Of a stretch of 64,000 bases of DNA, positions 26,879-34,620 are shown piece by piece. The translations under genes were made by a program, and so were the position numbers. The stretch comes from Deinococcus sp. LM3 (lineage in GTDB: Bacteria; Deinococcota; Deinococci; Deinococcales; Deinococcaceae). The DNA lies in NCBI RefSeq assembly GCF_002017875.1, contig NZ_MUFV01000005.1, positions 98,266 to 162,265 on the forward strand. The letters are read 5' to 3'. Below the pieces are notes generated by a model that made no database searches, was not told the DNA's origin, and saw only the letters and a program-made list of their open reading frames with translations. Each line of letters starts with the position of its first letter. Positions within the stretch are counted from its first letter, which is position 1.

Positions 26879-28408
26879 CTAGGTTAAGCCCACACACTGG
26901 AGCGCCTCGGCCGCTTCCCTGGGGTGGGCACAGCGCACGAAGCCTGGCCAGGGTGCTGGTCCGGCGAAAGCGCAGTGGCCACATCCATCCCTGGCCTGCT
27001 CGGCCACGTCCCGGGCGAGGTGCCCGCGGAGCTGCAGCACCTGATCCAGCCCGGCCCGGCCCTGGAGTCCATCCAGCAGCGGACTGAAGACCGGCGCGTC
27101 GACCAGCAGGAGTGGCAGGGTGGCGACCAGGGCCGTGCCCCGCTCCCCACGGTAGGCGACGCGCAGGATCTCAGCGACCGCCTGGTCCCGCACCGCCAGC
27201 CAGTCCGGCCGCTCCGCGCTGGGCCGGGCCACGTTTAGGGCCGCCCGCCGGTCCATGACACCCGTCAGGGCTTCACGCACCGTCTGGTCCAGGGTCCGGG
27301 CGGCTAGGTAGGCCCCGGCGGCGTGGGGGTAGGTACGGCCTCCAAGGCGAACCGGGGTGCGCGCCCAGAGACTCAGGAGTTCGGTGTCCTCCCAGGTGTC
27401 TGGACGCCACGGACGGGGGGCGGGCAGGGCCGGCGGCAGCCGGGGTGGAGGCGATGGTCGGTGCGGGCGCTTCGCCAGTGTGGAGCGGCCAGAATCCGGA
27501 GGGATGGGACGCTGGGCTGGGGCGGACTCTGCGGCAGCCTGACGCAGCCCAGCCAGGGAGAGCGGATTCACGGGACCAAGCAGATCGACGTGCATCTCCC
27601 CCCACCCAGGCCGAATGACCGGGGCGCCCGCCCGCCAGGTGCCGCGCTGCAGGGCCGCCTCGGGCTGCCAGGTGCTGCCTTTGGGGACGACGAGCACGGC
27701 GACATGAACGTCACAGCCAGCTGCTTTCAGGTGCCCGAGCGTGCCAGCCTGAGTGGTCGTCATTGTGAGGGGATCCGTCGCGCGATCATCCGTGCGGGCG
27801 CGGCGTTTGACCTCGATCACGACCGGTGTCTCGCCTGCCAGGGCCAGGATATCCACGTTCGTGAAGGCGCCCAGGTTGGCGGCCGCCACGCGCTCGATGT
27901 AGGCACTTTCGATCAGAGCGGCTCCCAGAGTCTCGTCTGGCACGCTGGACCAGCGTGAGAGGTCTGGTAGGAGCGGGCCGGGCGGCAACTTGAGCCGACC
28001 TTCGGGAGTGGCGGGGCCCGGCATCAGGATGGGCGCGCCGCGCACGACGGTGGTGCGCAGGGACCAGGCGGTGAAGTCGAGGGTCTGCTCATGGGCGGTC
28101 CACTGCACGTACCGGACGCCGTGCAGGCCGCGAGTGGTGCGGGCGAGCAGTGTGGTGTCCGTGGCGCTCAACTGCACGGGAGGCACGGGGGCCAGAACCA
28201 CCCAGGTCCAGTCCTTGGGCTGACGCAGGACCCGCTCCAGTGGATCTTGCCGGCGGGCGCGCCGCCGCACGGCCCAGAGGCCGAAGTGGGCGACGTGGTG
28301 GCCTTCAGCAGTGAGGGCTTGCCGGACAGCGTGTTCGGACACCAGAGCGTCCAGCGGCGCCCGGTCCTGTACAGGCAGGGCCAGGAGCGAAGCCAGGGGC
28401 AAGGGCAT
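26879..28408 (-). CDS. Probable PD-(D/E)xK nuclease / NADAR-like fusion, 3' end cut by Tn3
   Basis: 509 residues. Residues about 190-235 contain TNVDILALAGETPVVIEVKRR, with the D...ExK arrangement of PD-(D/E)xK nucleases. A proline-rich linker follows (about 300-340), then a segment (about 345-455) resembling NADAR-type ADP-ribose glycosidases (GGRTYPHAAGAYLAARTLDQ, WLAVRDQAVAEILRVAY). A cysteine cluster (CGHCAF, CAHP) lies near the end. The last three codons come from the Tn3 terminal repeat, so about 30 native residues are lost; the tail is at 19498-19590. It lies downstream of repA on the same strand. Domain calls are by eye and tentative. Confidence 0.6.
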   Translation of the reverse strand: MPLPLASLLALPVQDRAPLDALVSEHAVRQALTAEGHHVAHFGLWAVRRRARRQDPLERVLRQPKDWTWVVLAPVPPVQLSATDTTLLARTTRGLHGVRYVQWTAHEQTLDFTAWSLRTTVVRGAPILMPGPATPEGRLKLPPGPLLPDLSRWSSVPDETLGAALIESAYIERVAAANLGAFTNVDILALAGETPVVIEVKRRARTDDRATDPLTMTTTQAGTLGHLKAAGCDVHVAVLVVPKGSTWQPEAALQRGTWRAGAPVIRPGWGEMHVDLLGPVNPLSLAGLRQAAAESAPAQRPIPPDSGRSTLAKRPHRPSPPPRLPPALPAPRPWRPDTWEDTELLSLWARTPVRLGGRTYPHAAGAYLAARTLDQTVREALTGVMDRRAALNVARPSAERPDWLAVRDQAVAEILRVAYRGERGTALVATLPLLLVDAPVFSPLLDGLQGRAGLDQVLQLRGHLARDVAEQARDGCGHCAFAGPAPWPGFVRCAHPREAAEALQCVGLT

Positions 28409-28411
28409 GCC

Positions 28412-28600
28412 TCATGATGTCGCACGGGCCGGGTAGGCGTGTTCGTAAGTGTGGCGGCGCGGTTCAGGCGGGTGGAAGTAGCCGCTGCCACGGGGCATGC
28501 CGGTACGGGAGTGTAAAACCGTCCCCATCTCCACCCAGTGGATGACCTCCAGCGCATACGGCTGATACAGGTGTACATCTGAGTTGACGACATGTGTGAC
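28412..28600 (-). CDS. Possible small protein between repA and the nuclease gene
   Basis: An open frame of about 63 codons ends in a TGA at 28412-28414, four bases before the next gene's ATG. The translation looks protein-like (DVHLYQPYALEVIHWVEMG), with GC-rich third positions. There is no standard start codon at the 5' end; an internal ATG would leave about 35 residues. A remnant or a gene with an unusual start are both possible. Confidence 0.3.
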   Translation of the reverse strand, partial: VTHVVNSDVHLYQPYALEVIHWVEMGTVLHSRTGMPRGSGYFHPPEPRRHTYEHAYPARATS

Positions 28601-28610
28601 CAGCCTGGCT

Positions 28611-30104
28611 TCACCCGCCGAGCAGTGCGCCCTGACCCTTCTGGATGCGTTCCTCGGCTTCCAGGGCCAGTGCTTTCAGGAAGACTTCGGCGCTCCCGCT
28701 GTACACGGCCGTCATCAATTCCCGTTCCACCGTGACCGTGTCCAGGAGCGTAGCCCGGATCGCCTGATGGATCGAAGCAACCCGGGCTGCACCGAGCTTC
28801 ACGACCTGCGCGCTGCACAACAACCGCATACGGGCTATGAGGGCGTCCGCCTGCTCTTCGGAACTCAGCGACCGCAACTCCACTTCACGGGCGTGGCGGA
28901 CACTCGCCACGTCCTCCTGAGCGGTCTCCTGTACGGCTGGAGGCGCTGGTGTGGCCACACCAGCAGACCGTGCCAGCCGGCTCTTCGGAGAGGCAGGTGG
29001 CACGAACCCCTCCGGATCAGGGAACCGGGTGCCGTCATCCTTCAGGACGCTCACCACGTACCCAGCGCGGTTCTGAATTCGCCCGGAGCCCCGGGCCAGC
29101 AGGTATTCCGCTTTCGCGAGGCGGTGGATCAGATCATCCCGGGCGGTGTCCTGCACCAGCCCCTGCGCGACGTTCACACCAACGCCGTGCCGCACAAGGC
29201 GGCTGAGCAGGTCCATACCGAAATTGGTGCCATCCCCGAAACGGTAGATGACCTCCTGCCGCGCACCGCTTCCCAGGTACTCCACAGCTTCGAGGTACCC
29301 GTGTTCCTGCAGTTCGGTGTGAGCTTTTTCCAGGGCCCGGCGAATCCGACTGGGCACCAGGTCCTTGAGCTTGCATTCGATACCCCAGTCCACGAGGCGC
29401 ATCCGCAGGTCCATGGAGATCACCTGCGGATCGGTCGGGTCGTACCGGCGGGCGTCCAGCAGGCGGTACACGCTGCGGGTCAGGGGCCGCGCAAGTTCTC
29501 CGAGCAGCATCGGGTCCAGGGGCTTGAGGTACTTCTCCCGGACACTCTGGACGAACGCGCGGTGCAGCCGGATCCGGATGACGCTTCCCCGCCCGAGGGT
29601 CTGCTCGGCACTGTCGTACGCGAGATCGTCCACCAGCGAGAAGGTCTGCGTGGTCCAGCGGCGCTGCGTGTGGGCCCGCCACGCGTTCTGAGCGACGAAC
29701 TTCGCACTGTTCAGGCGGTGCAGGCTGGCATGCAGCACCTGGTAGTACCGGCCGCCGACATCCAGTCCCGCGCTCACGAGAATCTGATGTCCGGTCGTGA
29801 CGATCTCACCGCTTTCCGGAGAACCCTGTTCCAGGAAGATGGTCAGAATACCGTTCATGATGTCGCCGTCCAGGCCGTGCGGCACGCCACCGAACTCACT
29901 GGGCGCCACGCAGGAGAGTCTCGCGGGTTGCCCGTCGACGTCGAGGTGGACTTCCCAGCTCGTGTAATCACTTGGAATGCGTTCCTGTACGCAGATCAGC
30001 CCCAGTTGCCCCAGATTCAGTTCGTCGACGCGGCGCGGGGTCTCGAGCGCAGGGACCCGCGCGCCGGACCGGGGCGGGCGTGGACGTTCGACCTGGTGTT
30101 TCAC
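28611..30104 (-). CDS. repA: Replication initiator protein RepA, Deinococcus type
   Basis: 497 residues matching the initiator proteins of Deinococcus plasmids as I know them: a basic N-terminus, VDELNLGQLGLICVQERIP, APSEFGGVPHGLDGDI, SAGLDVGGRYYQVL, then a second winged-helix-like half (PLTRSVYRLLDARRYDP, SRIRRALEKAHTELQEHGYL). The C-terminal 150 residues are variable and probably disordered. GTG 30104 lies nine bases from TATACT (30114-30119), so the message is leaderless or nearly so. The iteron array lies immediately upstream (30261-30624), the expected binding site. It should control replication of this replicon, or of one that has joined it. Confidence 0.85.
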   Translation of the reverse strand: MKHQVERPRPPRSGARVPALETPRRVDELNLGQLGLICVQERIPSDYTSWEVHLDVDGQPARLSCVAPSEFGGVPHGLDGDIMNGILTIFLEQGSPESGEIVTTGHQILVSAGLDVGGRYYQVLHASLHRLNSAKFVAQNAWRAHTQRRWTTQTFSLVDDLAYDSAEQTLGRGSVIRIRLHRAFVQSVREKYLKPLDPMLLGELARPLTRSVYRLLDARRYDPTDPQVISMDLRMRLVDWGIECKLKDLVPSRIRRALEKAHTELQEHGYLEAVEYLGSGARQEVIYRFGDGTNFGMDLLSRLVRHGVGVNVAQGLVQDTARDDLIHRLAKAEYLLARGSGRIQNRAGYVVSVLKDDGTRFPDPEGFVPPASPKSRLARSAGVATPAPPAVQETAQEDVASVRHAREVELRSLSSEEQADALIARMRLLCSAQVVKLGAARVASIHQAIRATLLDTVTVERELMTAVYSGSAEVFLKALALEAEERIQKGQGALLGG

Positions 30105-30113
30105 GATTCGCCC

Positions 30114-30119
30114 AGTATA
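30114..30119 (-). promoter_or_regulatory. -10 box of repA
   Basis: TATACT on the minus strand lies nine bases before the GTG start. No good -35 is visible. With such spacing transcription would begin at or next to the start codon. Confidence 0.5.
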
Positions 30120-30260
30120 GGCGGCAGAGTCCGGCGACGGGGGCCAGATGCCTGATTGATGATTTCTCCTGATTGGTAAAGAATTTGATTGATTAAAAGA
30201 TTGAACATCATCAGAGAAGCCGCATGATTTGCGTTGTGAACGTCATTTTCAGATTTTTTC

Positions 30261-30624
30261 TGGCCGAGATGTCCGAACTCAGGTCGCCAGAACTGACCGA
30301 GATGTCCGAACTTTCCGACCCTGAACTGACCGAGATGTCCGAACAGACGCTCTGTGACTGACCGAGATGTCCGAAGAAAACCAACCCAGATGCCCGAACA
30401 AATCCCGACTAAATTGACCGAGATGTCCGAACTCAGGCCACCAGAACTGACCGAGATGTCCGAACTTCTGGGGGTAAAAACCACTCAGATCGATTCGGAC
30501 ATCTCGGTCAGTCACTACGCGGTACCTCTCTTTGAAAAATTGATGTTGGCGACAGCATTCAGCCCCTTATTTCTGCCATCACTGACCGAGATGTCCGAAT
30601 TCGCAGGTGGCCGAGATGTCCGAA
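30261..30624. repeat. Iteron array, probable replication origin
   Basis: Ten 17-base iterons, consensus TGACCGAGATGTCCGAA. Direct copies begin at 30261 (TGG variant), 30294, 30327, 30359, 30382 (three mismatches), 30415, 30448, 30583 and 30608 (TGG variant); one inverted copy is at 30494-30510. The first seven are spaced 33, 33, 32, 23, 33 and 33 bases, close to three helical turns. An array directly upstream of repA is the standard layout of an iteron-controlled plasmid origin. An AT-rich stretch at 30150-30260 may be the unwinding region. An eleventh copy is at 33178. Confidence 0.9.
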
Positions 30625-30634
30625 TCGATCTGAG
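30484..30634. repeat. Long perfect inverted repeat within the origin
   Basis: The 24 bases at 30484-30507 are the exact reverse complement of 30611-30634. Each arm contains most of one iteron plus the flanking CAGATCGA. About 100 bases lie between the arms, and one further iteron (30583) sits in that interval. Confidence 0.85.
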
Positions 30635-30814
30635 GTTTAATTATTTGTGATTAGGGATTGCCTGTATGCGGGAGGGAGGACTGGGACTCGATAGATTGGG
30701 GGTACCTCCTGGCCAGCAAGACCGTTGATGAGCACTGATCGCCGAGTCGTTGCCTACTGCGCCTGAGAGGCTGAACAATGACCTGAACCCTGAAGTTCGG
30801 CCGGAATACCAATC

Positions 30815-31923
30815 ATACGGACTCCGATTAATTAGCCAACAGAGGCCACCAGTGGAAGAGCGTGTGCCGAGTGACCAGATCAGGTTGAGCCTCCAACCAG
30901 ACACAGCGTTCCGAGAGGGCAGCCTCCACCTCCTTGATGCTCTTGAACGCTCGATTCGCAATCGGTACATCCGTCAACTCCCACAGCCGTTCCGCTGGCT
31001 GCAATTCCGGCGAGTACGGCGGCAACGTCACGGTCTGAATGCCATCAGGATGCCCGTCATCCGGTGGAAGATGGAAACCGGCCCCATCCTGAACGACCAA
31101 CACCCGATGGTCGGCGCCAGCGCCGACCTTCTGCGCAAACGCCGCCATGACGGCCCCGTACGCCTGTTTGTTCACCACCGGGATCAACCAGAACAAGCTC
31201 TCGCCGCTCTCCGGATTGACAAACGCGTATACATACAACCACTCGTATCCAGGCTGAACTGGACAGGTCAACGGCTGCCCCGTCGGCGCCCACATGGAAC
31301 GCCGGATCGGTTTGAGCCCGATTCGATGTTCATCCATGCACCACAGAGAGACACGCGGTACGAGACGCTCCGCCAGGCGGAGCGTCTCGGTCAGGACTTT
31401 GTTTTGAACGCTTCCTTGGCGGCCTCATCGCCGCCAACGTGCCGGGGTCGAGGGCGTTGAGGCGTGAAGCCCGCCGCCCGTAGGAATTCATAGGTGCGCC
31501 CGAGATGGACGGACATTCCGTACTGCTGCTGAAGCCAGTCTTGAACGTCTTTACCGGACCAGACGATGCCCTGCTCGAAGTCAGCGTGCAGTCGGGCGGC
31601 CAGGGTCTGTTGTTGCTCGGCCGTCAGGAGGCGGGGAGCGCCCTGGTTGGCGTGACGCGCGTCACGGAGGCCAGCGAGTCCCTGTTCGCGGTAGCGCTTG
31701 ACCAGTCCGTAGACCGTGACCCGGTTGTACCGGGTCACTTGAAGGATCTCTGGCACGGGGCGTCCTTCTGCGAGGAGTGCGAAGAGTTGAGCTCTGCGTC
31801 GTTCGACGGCACAGGTACTGGCCCGGTAGAGATGCCAGAAGGTGTCAGCGTCATGCGCGAGAGGAGCGGTCAGAGGTATCTGTTTGATGCAACGATTATA
31901 ATCTACTTAATCGGAGTCCGTAT
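30815..31923 (-). mobile_element. IS630-family insertion sequence with ATACGGACTCCG ends
   Basis: Perfect inverted ends ATACGGACTCCGATTA (30815-30830) and TAATCGGAGTCCGTAT (31908-31923) enclose a transposase. The outer TA dinucleotides (30816-30817, 31921-31922) are the likely target duplication. The same end sequence bounds the two MITEs at 54.3 and 58.0 kb. The element sits between the iteron origin and a WGR protein gene. Confidence 0.88.
30828..31756 (-). CDS. IS630-family transposase, frame-interrupted
   Basis: The first frame (31756-31391) carries helix-turn-helix segments (VTRYNRVTVYGLVKRYREQG). The second (ending 30828) carries the catalytic core: LWCMDEHRIGLKP, RVLVVQDGAGFHLP and YSPELQPAERLWELT, so D, D and E are present. 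The frames overlap around AAAACAAAG (31398-31406) in a -1 relation, so a programmed shift is possible. Protein-like sequence continues upstream of 31756 to about 31855 (TFWHLYRASTCAVERRRAQ) without a standard start codon, so the 5' end may be damaged. Confidence 0.8.
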
Positions 31924-32030
31924 CACAGATGCCTGCTGTTCCAGCCTCAGCTCACCATCGTCACGGTCTGCACCAGCGCCGGCTGTCGCCCAACTCTGCC
32001 TCCAGGCCTTACTTCCATCCCGCACAATGG

Positions 32031-33101
32031 ATGGTGATGCAGACGTACCTGGAGTACAGCGAGGAGGGCGGAAGCGCCCACAAGTTCTACGAGGCGCGGG
32101 TAGACGACTGCACCCTGACCCTCCGGTACGGGCGCATCGGCACAGACGGCCAGACCCAGGTGAAGACGTTCGCCTCCCCACAGGCGGCCGCCGCAGAAGC
32201 CATGAAGAAACTCGCTGAGAAGCGCAGGAAGGGGTACGTGGAGGCCACACCGGGCGAGCGGGAGAAGCGGAACGTTCCGCAGCCTGCTCTGCGGCTTCCC
32301 AGGGCCCTGTCACCCTACCGGGGCGTGCTGGAGGCGACTGTGCGCCCCTCCGTGCGACTGAGCGGGGTCCGGGCTCCGGCCCGGCCCTGGTCCAGCAAAC
32401 TCGGCGGTGTGCCGTACCGACTGCTCGGCACCGACGCGCCACTCTCGCGGGATGGGCACCCGCTCACCTTCCTGGCCCAGCTGAACTTGGCTGAGTTTCC
32501 GGCGCTGCCCGGCTTCCCGGCCCAGGGAATCGTGCAGTTCTTCATCCGCGACGACGACTATTACGGCGCGAATTTCGAGGGCAGCCTCGACGCGACCTCC
32601 CTTGGGGACGCTGCCAACTTCCGGGTGCTGTATCACCCGGAAGTGGTGCAGGATACCGCCCGCCTGGAACTCGCGGCGCCTGCCTACCAGCCGGACCCGG
32701 ACGGGAACGGCCTGCCTCATGACCCTGCCCAGGAGTTCGTGCTGCGCGGGGAGCTGATGTCCGGGCCAGTGACCGGTGACGACCGGCTTTTTGAGCACCT
32801 CGTGGGGCAGTCGTTGTGGCAACTCGGTGGGGAGATGGAGGAGGACGGTGAAGCGGACCCGTTGACGGACCGCTACGCCCGGCTCGCTGGGGCGGGGCAT
32901 AAGCTCGGGGGCTACCCCAACTTCACCCAGCAGGATCCGCGTCGGCCAGAGGATCCCCATGTGCTGCTGTTCCAGCTTGACAGCGATGACGACCTGGACA
33001 TGATGTGGGGGGACGTGGGCATCGCGAACTTCTTCATTCCCCCGGATGACCTGGCGCGGGGAGACTTCAGTCGTGTCGCATACCACTGGGACTGCTGCTG
33101 A
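32031..33101 (+). CDS. WGR-domain / DUF1963 (YwqG-like) protein
   Basis: About 356 residues from ATG 32031 (or 32037). The first 75 residues are a WGR domain (HKFYEARVDDCTLTLRYGRI, then the KRRKGYVEA end), a nucleic-acid-associated domain. The remainder matches DUF1963/YwqG-type proteins, with GFPAQGIVQFFIRDDDYYG, KLGGYPNFTQQDPR, HVLLFQLDSDD and GDVGIANFFIPPDDL near the C-terminus. The frame extends upstream toward the IS630 end, but I see no RBS there. Function of the family is unknown. The neighbouring IS may have removed its promoter. Confidence 0.8.
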   Translation: MVMQTYLEYSEEGGSAHKFYEARVDDCTLTLRYGRIGTDGQTQVKTFASPQAAAAEAMKKLAEKRRKGYVEATPGEREKRNVPQPALRLPRALSPYRGVLEATVRPSVRLSGVRAPARPWSSKLGGVPYRLLGTDAPLSRDGHPLTFLAQLNLAEFPALPGFPAQGIVQFFIRDDDYYGANFEGSLDATSLGDAANFRVLYHPEVVQDTARLELAAPAYQPDPDGNGLPHDPAQEFVLRGELMSGPVTGDDRLFEHLVGQSLWQLGGEMEEDGEADPLTDRYARLAGAGHKLGGYPNFTQQDPRRPEDPHVLLFQLDSDDDLDMMWGDVGIANFFIPPDDLARGDFSRVAYHWDCC

Positions 33102-33177
33102 AAGCCAGGCGGACCGCTTCGAGCGCGGTCATGCTCATCACAGCGTTACAGCTATGGAGCAATCACATGGACAGAGG

Positions 33178-33194
33178 TTCGGACATCTCGGCCA
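33178..33194 (-). repeat. Isolated iteron copy
   Basis: TTCGGACATCTCGGCCA is the exact reverse complement of the TGGCCGAGATGTCCGAA variant found at 30261 and 30608. It lies 2.6 kb from the main array, beyond the IS630 element and the WGR gene, and may be the far edge of the ancestral origin. Confidence 0.8.
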
Positions 33195-33676
33195 TTCTGG
33201 GGTCTGCATGCCAACAGTAGGGTGAGGCGTTCGTATCGGACAACTCGGGTTTAATCGCGTTTGACACGCAAAAAGACCGTTTTGCATCCCTCAATGACGT
33301 TTGAGAGAACGTCGTATCCATCGTGTCGTCTCCTGACGCCACCAGCCGGTGCGTGAGAGCAGAAGCCGTGCTCAGCGCGGTTGCTGTTGCAGACGGAATC
33401 GCTGCTCAAATCAAGATTTCTGGCGAACTGGACGACAAAAAGATGAAGTTTCCAGGGTTGAACCCGATCCGTCTGCAGGTCGAGCATGTCATTCGAAAGA
33501 TCTTTCCTGAAGGACGTCTACCGTCATCGGAGGTGGCTCCTTACGCGTCAATCTCATTGAGGCGGTGTGCAACCGCACTGTTGCCAGCGTGGAGTGACTT
33601 TCGCAGATTTAATGAGAAAAAACATCATCAAGTGGAGCCGAAATATGCGTCTGTGACGCGCTTTATGGGCTTTGCT
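33195..33676. other. Stretch without a convincing gene
   Basis: Open frames exist on both strands (for example plus 33323-33697), but none has protein-like composition, an RBS or a recognisable motif. The base composition is lower in GC than the flanks. It may be decayed sequence between two replication-type repeat regions. Confidence 0.5.
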
Positions 33677-33828
33677 CCCCAAGTATGTCGTGCGTAAACG
33701 GCTGGAATCCCCCGAGTATGTCGTGCCAGGGTCCGTGCTGGTGCACGCCAGGGAGAATTCATGATTTTCGTCGGTTGTGACGAGCAAAATCATGTGGCCA
33801 ATACCCGAACCCCCCGAGTATGTCGTGC
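33677..33828 (+). repeat. Three copies of a second 17-base repeat
   Basis: CCCC(A/G)AGTATGTCGTGC occurs at 33677, 33710 and 33812, 33 and 102 bases apart. A spacing of 33 bases and its approximate multiple is the same periodicity as the RepA iterons, but the sequence is unrelated. It may be the origin relic or binding sites of a second initiator. Confidence 0.75.
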
Positions 33829-33893
33829 GGAGTCTCACGGGCGGAATAACGGATGCTCTGGTTGGCTTTCAAGAATCGCAGTACCTTCAGGGC

Positions 33894-34217
33894 ATGGCGA
33901 GGCGACCCGTACACGCGACCCGCACGGCTCCGGAGCATGCTGATCTGACGGAACTGCCGTTCGAGCAGGCGTGCATTGAGATCGGGGCGCGCCACCGTCT
34001 GAAGGAGCCATACGCGTTTCAGCTGGCGCCGGGTGGGGCGGTGCATCTGGTGCGGCTGTCGGACGGTGAGGCGCTGTGTGGACGGGGACCGAAGGTGTAT
34101 GCGGGAGGGATGCGGGTGACGGGGCCACTGTCATGCCGGGCGTGTGTGAAGGTGGTGGCGCGGCGGTTGCGGAGCAGTCTGGGTCGTCGGGCGGCGAGGT
34201 TAACGCCGACCCGCTGA
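33894..34217 (+). CDS. Small cysteine-containing hypothetical protein
   Basis: About 107 residues from ATG 33894; the frame is open to 33777, but the upstream part overlaps the 17-base repeats. The C-terminal half contains HLVRLSDGEALCGRG and GPLSCRACVKVVARR; the C...CxxC spacing could bind a metal. The basic, Arg-rich end suggests nucleic-acid contact. It resembles short proteins I associate with Deinococcus plasmids, but I cannot name a family. Confidence 0.5.
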   Translation: MARRPVHATRTAPEHADLTELPFEQACIEIGARHRLKEPYAFQLAPGGAVHLVRLSDGEALCGRGPKVYAGGMRVTGPLSCRACVKVVARRLRSSLGRRAARLTPTR

Positions 34218-34620
34218 TGGGGGAGGGGTCTGAGCGGATGTATTGGAGAGACAAGTTGGTTGGGCAGTCGGGCCGGGACCCGATCGTCCGGCTCGCCGTC
34301 CGTCTGAATGACACCCTGTAAGTGTGGGGTGATCGGCACGAGTGCTCGAGGCGGCCGGTCAGTTGAACTCTCGTCCTGTGAAGCCGAAGCCGATAGGGTA
34401 CTGGGCGCAAGTAGGAATCGAGATCCAGTTCGAGCAGCAGAGGGACTTCCATAAGAAGGTCTACTGGTGTACGCAAAACCAGTATATAAGAGACCAATCA
34501 CTCGCCACTCCCACCCACTTCGCATTCCCGCCCCTCTCCGCTTTTCCCCAAGCTCAGGCACAGGCAGAAGCAGGAAGGAACTGATTCCTCTGGGAGCTAA
34601 CCTTTTATATACTGGAAAGT
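34218..34620. promoter_or_regulatory. Gene-free stretch with an inverted repeat and promoter
   Basis: No convincing gene in these 400 bases. A perfect 11-base inverted pair, CCAGTATATAA (34479-34489) and TTATATACTGG (34605-34615), lies 115 bases apart. The second copy contains TATACT (34608-34613), a -10 box seven bases before the GTG of the recombinase-like gene, so that message is probably leaderless. The repeat may be an autoregulatory site or a recombination site. Confidence 0.5.

Larger units (their letters stand above)
19591..26891. mobile_element. Tn3-family transposon, complete, 7.3 kb
   Basis: Both ends are visible: 39-bp terminal inverted repeats at 19591-19629 and 26853-26891 (33 of 39 bases match, the outer 17 perfectly, beginning GGGCTTAACCTAGCGAA). 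They are flanked by the same 5 bases, ACACA (19586-19590 and 26892-26896), the duplication length typical of Tn3 elements. The element carries tnpA and tnpR on the minus strand at its left and about 3.7 kb of cargo: a broken secreted lipoprotein gene, a hypothetical gene, a nested IS630 and two small hypothetical genes. It inserted into the 3' end of the gene now ending at 26879. Confidence 0.93.

Noticed and set aside
30241..30640. Regularly spaced repeats that at first resemble a CRISPR array
   Set aside because: Repeats are only 17 bases, spacings are about 16 bases and include recurring sequence, one copy is inverted, and repA is adjacent: an iteron array.
33323..33697. Plus-strand frame of 124 codons
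   Set aside because: No RBS, no protein-like pattern, and its end runs into the 17-base repeats; probably chance.
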